Under the pieces are notes generated by a model. That model had not been told where the DNA came from, did no database searches, and saw nothing but the letters and a program-made list of their open reading frames with translations. A DNA stretch of 64,000 bases from Pseudoroseicyclus aestuarii (GTDB taxonomy: Bacteria; Pseudomonadota; Alphaproteobacteria; Rhodobacterales; Rhodobacteraceae): the NCBI RefSeq assembly GCF_003217255.1, contig NZ_QJTE01000001.1, positions 372,001-436,000 on the forward strand, written 5' to 3'. Each line of letters starts with the position of its first letter. Position 1 is the stretch's first letter. Positions 15,878-24,533 of the stretch are shown piece after piece. The translations under genes and the position numbers were made by a program.

Positions 15878-17524
15878 TCAGACGAGGCGGCTGTTGGCCA
15901 CCGCCGCGCGCACGAAGTCGGCGAAGAGCGGGTGCGGGTCGAAGGGTTTCGACTTCAGCTCGGGGTGGAACTGCACGCCGATGAACCAGGGGTGATCGGC
16001 CCATTCCACGATCTCGGGCAGGCGCCCGTCGGGCGACATGCCGGAGAAGCGCAGGCCCTGCGCCTCGAGCGCCTCGCGGTACTTGGTATCGACCTCGTAG
16101 CGGTGGCGGTGGCGTTCCTCGATGGCGCCGGTGCCATAGACTTCGGCCACGCGGCTGCCCTCGGACAAATCGGCGGTATAGGCGCCAAGGCGCATGGTGC
16201 CGCCCTTGTCGTCGCCGGGGCGCCGCTCGACCACGCGGTTGCCCTGCACCCATTCCTTGAGGTGGTAGACCACCGGCTCGAACCGGCGCTTGCCCGAGGA
16301 TTCGTGGTCGAACTCTTCCGACCCGGCAGAGGCGAGGCCGGCGACGTTGCGGGCCGCCTCGATCACCGCCATCTGCATGCCGAGGCAGATGCCGAGGTAG
16401 GGGATCTTGTGCTCGCGCGCGAATTGCGCGGCCTTGATCTTGCCCTCGGTCCCGCGCTCTCCAAAGCCGCCGGGCACGAGGATGGCATGGAAGCCCGACA
16501 GATGCGGGGCGGCATCCTCTCGGTCGAAGAGCTCTGCATCGACCCATTCGGTGCGCACCTTCACCCGGTTCGCCATGCCGCCATGGGTCAGCGCCTCGGC
16601 GATCGACTTATAGGCATCCTCGAGCTGGGTGTACTTGCCGACGATGGCGACGCGGACCTCGCCCTCGGCGTTCTCCAGCCGGTCCATGACGTCTTCCCAC
16701 TTGTCCATCACCGGCTTGGGCGCCGGGGCGATCCCGAAGGCATCCAGCACCGCCTGGTCGAGGCCGACGCGGTGGTAGGCCAGAGGCGCCTCGTAGATGG
16801 ACTTCAGGTCGTAGGCGGGAATTACCGCCTCTTTCCGGACGTTGCAGAAGAGGGCGATCTTCTCGCGCTCGCGCTCGGGGATCTCCTGCTCGGAGCGGCA
16901 GACGAGGACGTCGGGCGCAAGGCCGATGGAGCGCAGCTCCTTGACCGAGTGCTGGGTCGGCTTGGTTTTCAGCTCGCCGCTGGCGGCGAGGAAGGGCAGC
17001 AGCGTCAGGTGCATGAAGACGCATTGGCCGCGCTGCTTTTCCTGCGCGAACTGGCGGATCGCCTCGAAGAAGGGCAGGCCCTCGATATCGCCGACGGTGC
17101 CGCCGATCTCGCAGAGCATGAAGTCGACCTCGTCCTCGCCGATGGAGATGAAGTCCTTGATCTCGTTGGTGACGTGCGGGATCACCTGGATCGTCTTGCC
17201 AAGGTAGTCGCCGCGCCGCTCCTTCTCGAGGACGCTCGAATAGATGCGCCCGGAGCTGACGGAATCGGTGCGCCGCGCGGCGACGCCGGTGAAGCGTTCG
17301 TAATGGCCGAGGTCGAGGTCGGTCTCGGCGCCGTCGTCGGTCACGAAGACCTCGCCATGCTCGAAGGGCGACATCGTGCCGGGATCGACGTTCAGGTAGG
17401 GATCGAGTTTTCGCAGCCGCACGGTATAGCCGCGCGCCTGCAAGAGCGCGCCGAGCGCGGCGGAGGCGAGGCCCTTGCCCAGAGAGCTGACCACACCGCC
17501 GGTAATGAAGATGAAACGCGCCAT
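15878..17524 (-). CDS. pyrG: CTP synthase
   Basis: 548 residues, full length. The N-terminal synthetase domain opens with [20 protein letters not shown], including the ATP loop [10 protein letters not shown]. The C-terminal class I amidotransferase domain carries the nucleophile LGICLGMQ and the [12 protein letters not shown] His-Glu pair. It makes CTP from UTP, ATP and glutamine, the last step of pyrimidine nucleotide synthesis. The ATG at 17524, with AGGA upstream, is the correct start; the frame continues upstream for 50 residues without similarity. secG lies upstream on the same strand, a common alphaproteobacterial order, but two strong hairpins separate them. Confidence 0.98.
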   Translation of the reverse strand: MARFIFITGGVVSSLGKGLASAALGALLQARGYTVRLRKLDPYLNVDPGTMSPFEHGEVFVTDDGAETDLDLGHYERFTGVAARRTDSVSSGRIYSSVLEKERRGDYLGKTIQVIPHVTNEIKDFISIGEDEVDFMLCEIGGTVGDIEGLPFFEAIRQFAQEKQRGQCVFMHLTLLPFLAASGELKTKPTQHSVKELRSIGLAPDVLVCRSEQEIPEREREKIALFCNVRKEAVIPAYDLKSIYEAPLAYHRVGLDQAVLDAFGIAPAPKPVMDKWEDVMDRLENAEGEVRVAIVGKYTQLEDAYKSIAEALTHGGMANRVKVRTEWVDAELFDREDAAPHLSGFHAILVPGGFGERGTEGKIKAAQFAREHKIPYLGICLGMQMAVIEAARNVAGLASAGSEEFDHESSGKRRFEPVVYHLKEWVQGNRVVERRPGDDKGGTMRLGAYTADLSEGSRVAEVYGTGAIEERHRHRYEVDTKYREALEAQGLRFSGMSPDGRLPEIVEWADHPWFIGVQFHPELKSKPFDPHPLFADFVRAAVANSRLV

Positions 17525-17680
17525 CCCGTGTCCTGTTCTTTTGCAAGCCAGCCGCCGCGCCCGGACGAGAGGTCCGGGTTTCGCAGCATCACGGGAGTCA
17601 ATGGTATCCCGATCCGGGGCCTCGGGGCAACCGGCGACGCTAGATTTCGTGGGGACATGCCCCGGGTTTCGCAAGTCTGG

Positions 17681-17726
17681 GGTCGGCCCGCGGGCCGACC
17701 GTCATGGCGCCGCTTGCCGCGGCGCC
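17681..17726 (-). terminator. Tandem perfect hairpins between secG and pyrG
   Basis: GGTCGGCCCGCGGGCCGACC (17681-17700) is a perfect 20-base palindrome, and GGCGCCGC/GCGGCGCC (17706-17726, 5-base loop) is a perfect 8-base stem. They start 8 bases after the leftward secG stop. There is no T-run on the minus strand, so termination or mRNA-end protection is inferred. Confidence 0.55.
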
Positions 17727-17733
17727 TGCCGGA

Positions 17734-18102
17734 TCACTCGGCCTCGGGGATCACCGGGCCGTCGCCGGCCATGGGGGGCAGCAGGTCGCCGCCCAGCGGC
17801 GTGGCGGGCGCGGGCTCGTTCTCGGCCGGGATGGTGGCGGGATCGGTGTCGTCCCGGATGCGGTCGACGACGGAGGAGCCGCCGGCATTCTCGGCCGCGA
17901 TAATCGTCATCGCGATGGAGGTCGCGATGAAGGCCACCGCGAGGCCCCAGGTCACCTTGGCCATGGCCGTCGCGGCACCGCGCCCGGTCATCGTGCCGCC
18001 CCCGGAAAAGCCCAGCCCGCCCCCTTCGGAGCGCTGCAGCAGCACCGCGCCGATCAGCGACAGCGCGAGGACGAGGTGGACGATGAGGACGACGTTTTCC
18101 AT
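17734..18102 (-). CDS. secG: Protein translocase subunit SecG
   Basis: 122 residues. The N-terminus MENVVLIVHLVLALSLIGAV forms the first membrane helix, followed by LLQRSEGGGLGFSGGG, the highly conserved SecG cytoplasmic loop, and a second helix (VTWGLAVAFIATSIAMTI). The C-terminal 50 residues are acidic and Pro-rich, as in other Rhodobacterales SecG proteins. SecG joins SecY and SecE in the inner-membrane channel and improves export efficiency. I set the start at the ATG 18102; the open frame further upstream has no similarity and would overlap the purA promoter region. It is divergent from purA. Confidence 0.95.
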   Translation of the reverse strand: MENVVLIVHLVLALSLIGAVLLQRSEGGGLGFSGGGTMTGRGAATAMAKVTWGLAVAFIATSIAMTIIAAENAGGSSVVDRIRDDTDPATIPAENEPAPATPLGGDLLPPMAGDGPVIPEAE

Positions 18103-18231
18103 GCGATGCTCCGGCCCGGCAGGACGGGGCGTATCTAGAGGCGCGCGGCGCCTGCCGCAACCCGATTTGCGGTTTCGCCCCCGCCCGTGCATCGCTATAG
18201 CGGGCGACGGTCTAAGAGGGAGTGACCGGGA

Positions 18232-19524
18232 ATGGCGAATGTGGCGGTGATCGGCACCCAGTGGGGTGACGAAGGCAAGGGCAAGATCGTCGACTGGCTG
18301 AGCGAACGGGCCGATGTCATCGCCCGGTTCCAGGGCGGGCACAACGCCGGCCATACGCTGGTCATCGACGGCACGGTCTACAAGCTGTCACTGCTGCCCT
18401 CGGGCATCCTGCGCCCCGGCAAGCTGAGCGTGATCGGCAACGGCGTCGTGCTGGACCCCTGGGCGCTGGTGGATGAGATCGCGCGGATCGAGGCGCAGGG
18501 CGCCAGCATCAGCCCCGAGAACCTGATGATCGCCGAGAACGCGCCGCTGATTCTGCCCGTCCACGGAGAGCTGGACCGGGCGCGCGAGGCCTCGAACTCT
18601 GTCGCCAAGATCGGCACCACGGGCCGTGGCATCGGCCCGGCCTACGAGGACAAGGTCGGGCGCCGGGCGATCCGGGTCGCCGATCTTGCCGACGAGGCGA
18701 CGCTGGACGCGCGCATCGGGCGGCTGCTGACGCATCACAACGCGCTGCGCCGCGGGCTGGGGCTCGAGGAGATCGACGGCGCCGCGCTCAAGGCGCAGCT
18801 GCTGGAGATCGCGCCGAAAATCCTGCCCTATGCCGCCCCTGTCTGGAAGGTGCTGGACGAGAAGCGCCGCGCCGGCAGCCGCATCCTGTTCGAGGGCGCG
18901 CAGGGTAGCCTGCTCGACGTGGATTTCGGCACCTATCCCTTCGTCACCTCCTCGACCACGCTCTCGGGCATGGCAGCGACCGGCACCGGGATGGGGCCGG
19001 GGGCGGTCGGCTTCGTCCTTGGCATCGTCAAGGCCTATACCACCCGCGTGGGCGAGGGGCCGTTTCCCTGCGAGCTCGACGACGAGATCGGCCGGCACCT
19101 CGCGGACGTCGGCCGCGAGAAGGGCACCGTGACAGGCCGCAACCGCCGCTGCGGCTGGTTCGACGCCGTGCTGGTGCGCCAGACCTGCGCGCTGTCGGGC
19201 GTCAAGGGCATCGCGCTGACGAAGATGGACGTCCTCGACGGGCTGGACGAGCTGAAGATCTGCACCGGCTACCGGCTGGACGGCGAGGTGCTGGACTACC
19301 TGCCCACCGCCGCCGAGGCGCAGGCCCGGGTCGAGCCGATCTACGAGGTGATCGCGGGCTGGAAGGAAAGCACCCAGGGCGCGCGCAGCTGGGCCGACCT
19401 GCCGGCGCAGGCGATCAAATACGTCCGCCGCATCGAGGAGCTGATCCGCTGCCCCGTGGCCCTGGTCTCGACCTCGCCCGAGCGGGAGGACACGATCCTC
19501 GTCACCGACCCCTTCGCCGACTGA
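18232..19524 (+). CDS. purA: Adenylosuccinate synthetase
   Basis: 430 residues, the normal size. It begins [20 protein letters not shown] with the GTP loop GDEGKGK, followed by [22 protein letters not shown] (PurA signature 2) and the C-terminal guanine motif TSPERED. It catalyses the GTP-dependent condensation of IMP with aspartate, the first step from IMP to AMP. AGGGAG upstream of the ATG supports the start. The stop codon TGA shares its last base with the next ATG, so the small membrane protein downstream is translationally coupled. Confidence 0.98.
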   Translation: MANVAVIGTQWGDEGKGKIVDWLSERADVIARFQGGHNAGHTLVIDGTVYKLSLLPSGILRPGKLSVIGNGVVLDPWALVDEIARIEAQGASISPENLMIAENAPLILPVHGELDRAREASNSVAKIGTTGRGIGPAYEDKVGRRAIRVADLADEATLDARIGRLLTHHNALRRGLGLEEIDGAALKAQLLEIAPKILPYAAPVWKVLDEKRRAGSRILFEGAQGSLLDVDFGTYPFVTSSTTLSGMAATGTGMGPGAVGFVLGIVKAYTTRVGEGPFPCELDDEIGRHLADVGREKGTVTGRNRRCGWFDAVLVRQTCALSGVKGIALTKMDVLDGLDELKICTGYRLDGEVLDYLPTAAEAQARVEPIYEVIAGWKESTQGARSWADLPAQAIKYVRRIEELIRCPVALVSTSPEREDTILVTDPFAD

Positions 19525-19739
19525 TGGCGCTGAGCCACAAGGCCCGCAAGCGCTGGTCGCTGGTCATCCTGCTGATCGGCCTGCCGGCCTATATCGTCGT
19601 CGCCGTGACGGTGGTGAACCTCTTCGAGCGCCCGCCTATTCTGGTGGAGCTGGGGATCTACGTCGGCCTAGGGGTGGTCTGGGCGTTTCCGTTGAAGGCG
19701 GTGTTCAAGGGCGTGGGGAGGGCTGGGCCGGAGGAGTAG
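19524..19739 (+). CDS. DUF2842 family small membrane protein
   Basis: 71 residues with two membrane segments (WSLVILLIGLPAYIVVAVTV, and LVELGIYVGLGVVWAFPL) separated by a short loop, and a basic N-terminus (SHKARKRW). The segment VVWAFPLKAVFKGVGR at the end is typical of this alphaproteobacterial family. The function is unknown. It starts on the last base of the purA stop codon, so it depends on purA transcription and probably on its translation. The AT-rich island begins directly after its stop. Confidence 0.85.
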   Translation: MALSHKARKRWSLVILLIGLPAYIVVAVTVVNLFERPPILVELGIYVGLGVVWAFPLKAVFKGVGRAGPEE

Positions 19740-19928
19740 GAGGGCTACAAAGCAGCGGCTCGGACAAAGATTTTTTTGTAGCATATCCTTCTGGTCCGAA
19801 CCGACCATTCTGACTGTACGCCATAGTTCTCGGGTCCAGCCCCGTTGTCTAAAACATCTGTGCTACAAGCTATTGATACGGATGTAGATCGAATATGCAG
19901 TTTGGACTGGAATTCACATACATTCGTT
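19740..19928. other. AT-rich gap at the left edge of the low-GC island
   Basis: No gene is seen in these 189 bases. An inverted pair GCTACAAA (19744-19751) and TTTGTAGC (19775-19782) with an adjoining run of seven T could form a weak terminator for purA/DUF2842. Base composition shifts abruptly here from GC-rich to AT-rich. Confidence 0.5.
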
Positions 19929-21686
19929 CTAGCTATTTAGATGATCCTTCACCTCCTTCAGTATTTCAAAGATACCAGGCGGGATGTCAGCCGCTGTCAT
20001 TTCATCAATAACTCGCGACGCAGTTACCGTTACCTTCAATGCCTCCTGTATCCTTTTAGCGATTGAGGCGAAAACCAATTTTCCTGGAACGACTCGATAT
20101 CTAAATTCTAAATCGTCCCAGTTACCTGTAAAGAATTTCTCCTCGTCGGCGGAGATAGTCCCGATATCTTTTTTTGACTTTTTCTCGACGTTATAGCTAA
20201 TCCTCGCACCGATCCTCGCTGATAAGGTCTTCGATTTTACTTCGTCTAAGCTTGTGTTGATTGCCTCTGACACAACTGCCTTCCAATCAGCTGGAAGTTG
20301 ATCACGGCCATACTTCTCAACAACCCTAGCAATCGCATCTGGAACTAAAAGCAGGTTTTCAATCTCTTTTCGTGGCAGCACTCGGCAAAGCGTGTCCTCA
20401 TTGTTCACATTTTCTATGAAGTCGCTAATCTCCTCGTCGCAACGATAATCGCGATCAAAAATAGCGCACACCGGTATCTTGAATTCAAAGAAGTTTTCGA
20501 AAACCCAGGAGGAAGTTGTGACCCTCGTCCAATTTTCGAATCCATCCGTCTTCATAAGTGTTACGGAAGAGTTAGAAATGAAATCCATGCCAGCAAGATT
20601 TTTGGCAATTTTTGACAATATCTTTGCATCTTTACCTTCGAAATACAGAACTTTCTTTGTTTTTGCTAGCCGGGCGAACTGCGCGTTTTCTGAGCTACCG
20701 ATCGCTGAGTAAACATCCGAATATCCAGATTCACCTTGAATTCTTTTGGCGCTTCTAGAGCCGGGCCGAATGATTAATATTTCGCCAGCTTCGGCGTCAT
20801 TTATAATCTCTGTGGAATGTGTGGCAATGAAATATTGACCCACCCGTTGGCCGACTAGCCGGAGTAAGCGATGCTGTAAGTCAGGGTGCAAGTAAATGTC
20901 AGGCTCATCCAGAACAAGAGTGGAGACATGATTGGCAGTCGCAAGATGCATCATGGTTTGCATCCAAACTTGGAAACCGAATCCTGCCCATTGCACCTCT
21001 CTGACATGGGCTCCTTCTCGAAAGTACATCCGCACAACTGGGCGCTTGCTTCCTCGCTCGACTTCAGGTCGCTGGAGTCTTATGCCTGGCCACCCCAATT
21101 CGACTAAATCAGCAAACAGTGAAAACTCTTCTTCAGTTTTTTGGAGCCAGAAATTTCGAAAGTTGCGACTAGCAAGTCGGCTATACCGATTTTTCTCAAC
21201 TGTTTCTTGCTGCACCAGTTCTTCGTTTTGCTCTAGTGGGCTAAGCGTCGGGACAATCGTCAGATTAAGTGGAAATTGATCTTGCAGAAATTGAGTGCTC
21301 TTTCGAGGTTGAAGTCCTGTTTTTAAATAGCACTCCAAAGGTCCGTCGCCCGACATCAAAATAGTAAAAGAGTTTCCATTGTCTAATTTTATAGAAACTC
21401 TCGCCCTAGAATCGCCAAAATTATGTATGCAGTATCTCAAGTCAGTTTGTACAGCCGAAGCTGGAACCTGCCAAGTCGAGCATACGCCGTCTTCACCCTG
21501 AGACTTTAAAATTGCGTTTCTACGAGCAACGTATCTCAGCGTATCGAAGGAAATCCTGAACGCATCCAGAGCTGTAGATTTTCCTGCGTTATTGGGTCCA
21601 ACAAGGATATTCTTATCCCTCGCAGAGATTGAGAATCTAGGGAAGGTTTTGTAGTCGTGAAAATCAATCGACTTTATTTTACTCAT
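19929..21686 (-). CDS. Fused SMC/OLD-type ATPase and TOPRIM-like nuclease, candidate antiphage defence protein
   Basis: 585 residues. Residues 1-300 are an ABC/SMC-like ATPase: Walker A GPNNAGKS at 30-37, a signature-like AGFGFQ near 234, Walker B LVLDEPD at 257-263 and H290 in IATHS. Residues 345-450 look like a TOPRIM fold: VLYFEGKDAKIL (E350), CAIFDRD (D411, D413), then RKEIENLLL. The last 130 residues are unassigned. This resembles OLD-family nucleases or a fused AriA-AriB pair of the PARIS defence system; the closer match cannot be decided by eye. GGGAG before the ATG gives a good ribosome site. Codon use and base composition are AT-rich, unlike all neighbours, which indicates horizontal transfer. 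No partner gene adjoins it. Confidence 0.75.
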   Translation of the reverse strand: MSKIKSIDFHDYKTFPRFSISARDKNILVGPNNAGKSTALDAFRISFDTLRYVARRNAILKSQGEDGVCSTWQVPASAVQTDLRYCIHNFGDSRARVSIKLDNGNSFTILMSGDGPLECYLKTGLQPRKSTQFLQDQFPLNLTIVPTLSPLEQNEELVQQETVEKNRYSRLASRNFRNFWLQKTEEEFSLFADLVELGWPGIRLQRPEVERGSKRPVVRMYFREGAHVREVQWAGFGFQVWMQTMMHLATANHVSTLVLDEPDIYLHPDLQHRLLRLVGQRVGQYFIATHSTEIINDAEAGEILIIRPGSRSAKRIQGESGYSDVYSAIGSSENAQFARLAKTKKVLYFEGKDAKILSKIAKNLAGMDFISNSSVTLMKTDGFENWTRVTTSSWVFENFFEFKIPVCAIFDRDYRCDEEISDFIENVNNEDTLCRVLPRKEIENLLLVPDAIARVVEKYGRDQLPADWKAVVSEAINTSLDEVKSKTLSARIGARISYNVEKKSKKDIGTISADEEKFFTGNWDDLEFRYRVVPGKLVFASIAKRIQEALKVTVTASRVIDEMTAADIPPGIFEILKEVKDHLNS

Positions 21687-21916
21687 TAAGACTCCCTATT
21701 GGACGGCAGTGCTTGTATATGGGTCTTTCGAGAGGAAATATATCTTCTCTATAGATCGACAAGCTAGTAGATTCAGTTGGTGCGGAAAGCCTATGCACTC
21801 TAAATGAGATTAAGAAGACAATTTTCCATACAGCTCGCTCGTGCTCAACGACACCAATGACCGGTTCCCGCCCTATGTTGTCGTCTGCCAAGGGTGGCAA
21901 GTCCCCCCCCCCCTCC
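21687..21916. other. Right flank of the low-GC island
   Basis: No gene is seen. AT-rich sequence, which should hold the promoter of the leftward ATPase/TOPRIM gene, runs to about 21850. GC-rich sequence then resumes. A run of 11 C lies at 21903-21913, four bases beyond the stop of the hydroxyacid dehydrogenase gene. Confidence 0.5.
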
Positions 21917-22858
21917 TCAATACCCCCCCTCCTTCGACACCACCCCGTGCAGCGCCTCGCGCTCTCCGTCGCGCCAGGCCTCCAGGTTCTGCCGCAGGAT
22001 CGCGCGCATCCGGGCGGTGGTGCTGGGGGCCTTCCAGGAGGTGTGGGCGGTGAGGTGGACGCGGGGGTGGGTGTAGAGCCAGTGGCCCTCCTCGGGCGGC
22101 TCGGGGGTGGCGACGTCGAGGGAGGCGCGGGCGAGGCTGCCCTCGTCGAGCGCGGCCTTGAGCGCGTCCTGGTCGACATGGGCGCCGCGGGCGATGTTCA
22201 CGAGGTGGGCGCCCTCCTTCATCCGGGCGAAGGCCTGCGCATCGAGGATGCCGCGCGTCGCCTCGGTCAGCGGCAGGCAGAGGACGAGGGCGTCGGCGCG
22301 GGCGAGGACCTCTTCCTTCGGGGCGGCCTCGACCCCCTCCATGCCCGAGGGGCCCTCGTGACGGCGGGCGGCGAGGACCTCCATGTCGAAGGCGAGGGCG
22401 CGGCGGGCGATCGCCTTGCCGATCTCGCCGAAGCCCAGAAGGCCAAGGGTCTTTCCGGCGAGATTGCCGAAGCGGTGCTTTTCCCACTGCGCCTTGTCCG
22501 TAACGCGCATGGCGGGGAGATCCTGCACGTGGTCCAGCAGGCAGCCCATGACGTATTCCGAGATCGCGGTGGCCTGGGCGCCGCGGCTGACCGTCAGGAT
22601 CGGCACCTCGAGCAGCCAGTCCGGCACGTAGTCGATGCCGGTGGAGCTGAGGTGCGCCCACTCTACCGCGCCGGGCCAGCCTTCTGGGCGGGGGGTGTCG
22701 TGGTTCAGACCGCCGGCGTTCTCGGGATCGAGGAGGAGGGCATCGGTGCCCTCGGGCAGCCGGTAGGGTGCGGCGGGGTCGTTGGCGGCGAACTCCACCC
22801 CCTCGACCGGGCCGAGTTTCTTTAGGCTGGCGTCGGTGTACTGGTGGGCGATCTTCAT
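21917..22858 (-). CDS. D-2-hydroxyacid dehydrogenase family protein
   Basis: 313 residues. The NAD(P)-binding motif is GLLGFGEIGKAIARRAL in mid-protein, followed by LVLCLPLTEATRGILDAQAF, LVNIARGAHVDQDAL (catalytic Arg region), then the Glu region around ATPEPPEEGHW and VHLTAHTSW, whose His is the catalytic acid/base. The enzyme should reduce a 2-keto acid to a D-2-hydroxy acid, or the reverse; the substrate is not evident (glyoxylate/hydroxypyruvate type is likely). The start ATG 22858 overlaps the stop of the nucleoside hydrolase gene by four bases, so the two form an operon. Confidence 0.88.
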   Translation of the reverse strand: MKIAHQYTDASLKKLGPVEGVEFAANDPAAPYRLPEGTDALLLDPENAGGLNHDTPRPEGWPGAVEWAHLSSTGIDYVPDWLLEVPILTVSRGAQATAISEYVMGCLLDHVQDLPAMRVTDKAQWEKHRFGNLAGKTLGLLGFGEIGKAIARRALAFDMEVLAARRHEGPSGMEGVEAAPKEEVLARADALVLCLPLTEATRGILDAQAFARMKEGAHLVNIARGAHVDQDALKAALDEGSLARASLDVATPEPPEEGHWLYTHPRVHLTAHTSWKAPSTTARMRAILRQNLEAWRDGEREALHGVVSKEGGY

Positions 22859-23799
22859 GGCAGTCTCCGCAGGCGGTCGGTGAGAAGGGTGAAGAAGCCA
22901 TCCGCATCGACATCGCCGATGAAGAGGGCGTTGGGGGCGCACTCCGTCACGCCCCACCAATCGGCGACGGTCATGCCGAGGGTGAGGTCGGACTGGGTCT
23001 CGATCTCGACGTTGATCTCGCGGCCGGTAAAGAGGTCGGGGCGCAGCAGGAAGGCGATGACGCAAGGGTCGTGCAGCGGCGCGCCTTGGGTTCCGTATTT
23101 CGCCGTGTCGAAGCGTTCGAAGAAGCCGAGCCAGCCGGTGACGGCCTCGGCGGCACTGGTGCCGAGGGCGGTGATGGCCGCGATCCGGGGCGGCGTGGCG
23201 AGCACCTTGTGCGTGACGTCGAGCGGCAGGACGGTGATCGGGCGGCCGCAGGCGAAGACGGCGCGCGCGGCCTCGGGGTCGACGAAGATGTTGAACTCGG
23301 CCGCCGGGGTGATGTTGCCGACCTCGAAATAGGCGCCGCCCATCAGGACGATGCCGGCCACACGCTCGACCACGTCGGGGGCGCGGGCGAAGGCACTGGC
23401 GAGGTTGGTGAGCGGGCCGAGGGCGCAGAGCGTGACGGAGCCGGCGGGTTCGCGGCGCAGCGTGTCGATGATGAAATCGACGGCGTGCTCCTCCTGCAGC
23501 GGCATCGAAGGGTCGGGCAGGTCGGCGCCGTCGAGGCCGGTCGCGCCATGGACATGCTCTGCCGTCTTCAGCGGGCGCAGCAGGGGCGCCTCGCAGCCGG
23601 CGAAGACGGGGGTCTCGGGGCGCTGCGCCAGCTCGCAGGTCACGCGGGCGTTCCGCTGCGCGAGGGGCAGGGGCACGTTGCCGGCGACGGCGGTGATGCC
23701 GAGCACCTCGATCTCCTCGGGCGAGGCGAGGGCGAGCAGGATCGCGATGGCGTCGTCCTGCCCGGGATCGGTGTCGATGATGATCTTGCGCGGCGTCAT
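22855..23799 (-). CDS. Inosine-uridine preferring nucleoside hydrolase family protein
   Basis: 314 residues. IIIDTDPGQDDAIAILLAL is the N-terminal DxDxxxDD calcium-binding signature, followed by VAGNVPLPLAQRNA and, near the C-terminus, PLHDPCVIAFLL with the last calcium-binding Asp. These enzymes cleave the N-glycosidic bond of ribonucleosides for purine or pyrimidine salvage. The His in LPLDVTHKV marks the usual active-site region. I chose ATG 23799 because GAGGGGAA precedes it; the frame extends 10 residues further. Coupled to the dehydrogenase gene downstream; a metabolic link between the two is not obvious. Confidence 0.9.
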   Translation of the reverse strand: MTPRKIIIDTDPGQDDAIAILLALASPEEIEVLGITAVAGNVPLPLAQRNARVTCELAQRPETPVFAGCEAPLLRPLKTAEHVHGATGLDGADLPDPSMPLQEEHAVDFIIDTLRREPAGSVTLCALGPLTNLASAFARAPDVVERVAGIVLMGGAYFEVGNITPAAEFNIFVDPEAARAVFACGRPITVLPLDVTHKVLATPPRIAAITALGTSAAEAVTGWLGFFERFDTAKYGTQGAPLHDPCVIAFLLRPDLFTGREINVEIETQSDLTLGMTVADWWGVTECAPNALFIGDVDADGFFTLLTDRLRRLP

Positions 23800-23829
23800 G
23801 GTTCCCCTCCCTCTGCGCGGCGCAGTCAA

Positions 23830-24390
23830 TCAGGCGCCGGGGGCGCTGGCCAGAGGGGAGGCGGGGTAGAAGGCAAGCTCGTCGTGGATCGGCCCGGCCT
23901 TGGTGAGGGTGGAGCGGTAGAGCGCGAGGCCCTCGACCGTCACGGGCGGGCTGGGAAAACCGTCCCAGGTGGCGAGGGTGCGGGCGAGGCGCGCCTCGTC
24001 CTGCGGGTCCATCGGGCCGAGCCGGGCGAGGGTGACATGCGGGCGGAAGCGGCGGCGTTCGAGCACGATGTCTGCGCCGTAAAGGGCGGCACGGATCTTC
24101 TCGTGCAGGGCCGCGACGGGGGCGGGGTCGGCGAGGCCAGCCCAGAGCGTCTCGGGGCGCTTGCCGGGGGCATGAAGCCCGCGCAGCTGCATCTGAAAGG
24201 GGGCGAAGCGCAGCCCCTCGAGCGCCTCGTGCGCGGCCTCTACCGCGTGATCGGGCTGCTCGCCCAGAAAGGCGAGGGTCAGGTGCAGCTGCTCGGGGTC
24301 GGTGGGGGTGCCGAAGGGCAGCGCCTCCTGCACGGTTTCAAGGGCGATGCGGGTGGCGCGGGGCAGCGGGATGGCGATGAAGCAGCGCAT
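23830..24390 (-). CDS. thpR: RNA 2',3'-cyclic phosphodiesterase (2H family)
   Basis: 186 residues. Two HxTx motifs of the 2H phosphoesterase superfamily are present: HLTLAF near residue 43 and HVTLAR near residue 121. It opens MRCFIAIPLPRATR, typical of ThpR (formerly 2'-5' RNA ligase, LigT). The enzyme opens 2',3'-cyclic phosphate ends of RNA to 2'-phosphates. The start is the ATG at 24390; upstream in-frame sequence has no similarity. It is divergent from the GTA portal gene, and the 143-base gap between them must hold the promoters of both. Confidence 0.9.
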   Translation of the reverse strand: MRCFIAIPLPRATRIALETVQEALPFGTPTDPEQLHLTLAFLGEQPDHAVEAAHEALEGLRFAPFQMQLRGLHAPGKRPETLWAGLADPAPVAALHEKIRAALYGADIVLERRRFRPHVTLARLGPMDPQDEARLARTLATWDGFPSPPVTVEGLALYRSTLTKAGPIHDELAFYPASPLASAPGA

Positions 24391-24533
24391 GGCCCGGAGG
24401 GTGGCGTCGCCCGCGCCGGGCCGCAAGGGGGGCGTTGCGCGGCGCCACTGCCGCCCGCGCGGTGCTGTCAGCCCGCGTAAGGACCCCTTCGGCAGAGTGA
24501 GCCTCAAGACGCGGCAAGCGGAAGGGGCGGGCG
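24391..24533 (+). promoter_or_regulatory. Intergenic region upstream of the GTA cluster
   Basis: 143 bases between the leftward thpR and the rightward portal gene. It is the only place where a promoter for the GTA block can lie. I see no convincing sigma-70 boxes. GGAAGGGGCGGGCG precedes the portal ATG and contains the ribosome site. Terminase genes, expected here in relatives, are absent. Confidence 0.45.

Noticed and set aside
19865-21766. ACAAGCTA occurring on both flanks of the AT-rich island (19865-19872 and 21759-21766) as a possible target-site duplication
   Set aside because: Eight bases matching once in several hundred AT-rich bases is expected by chance, and neither copy lies at the composition boundary.
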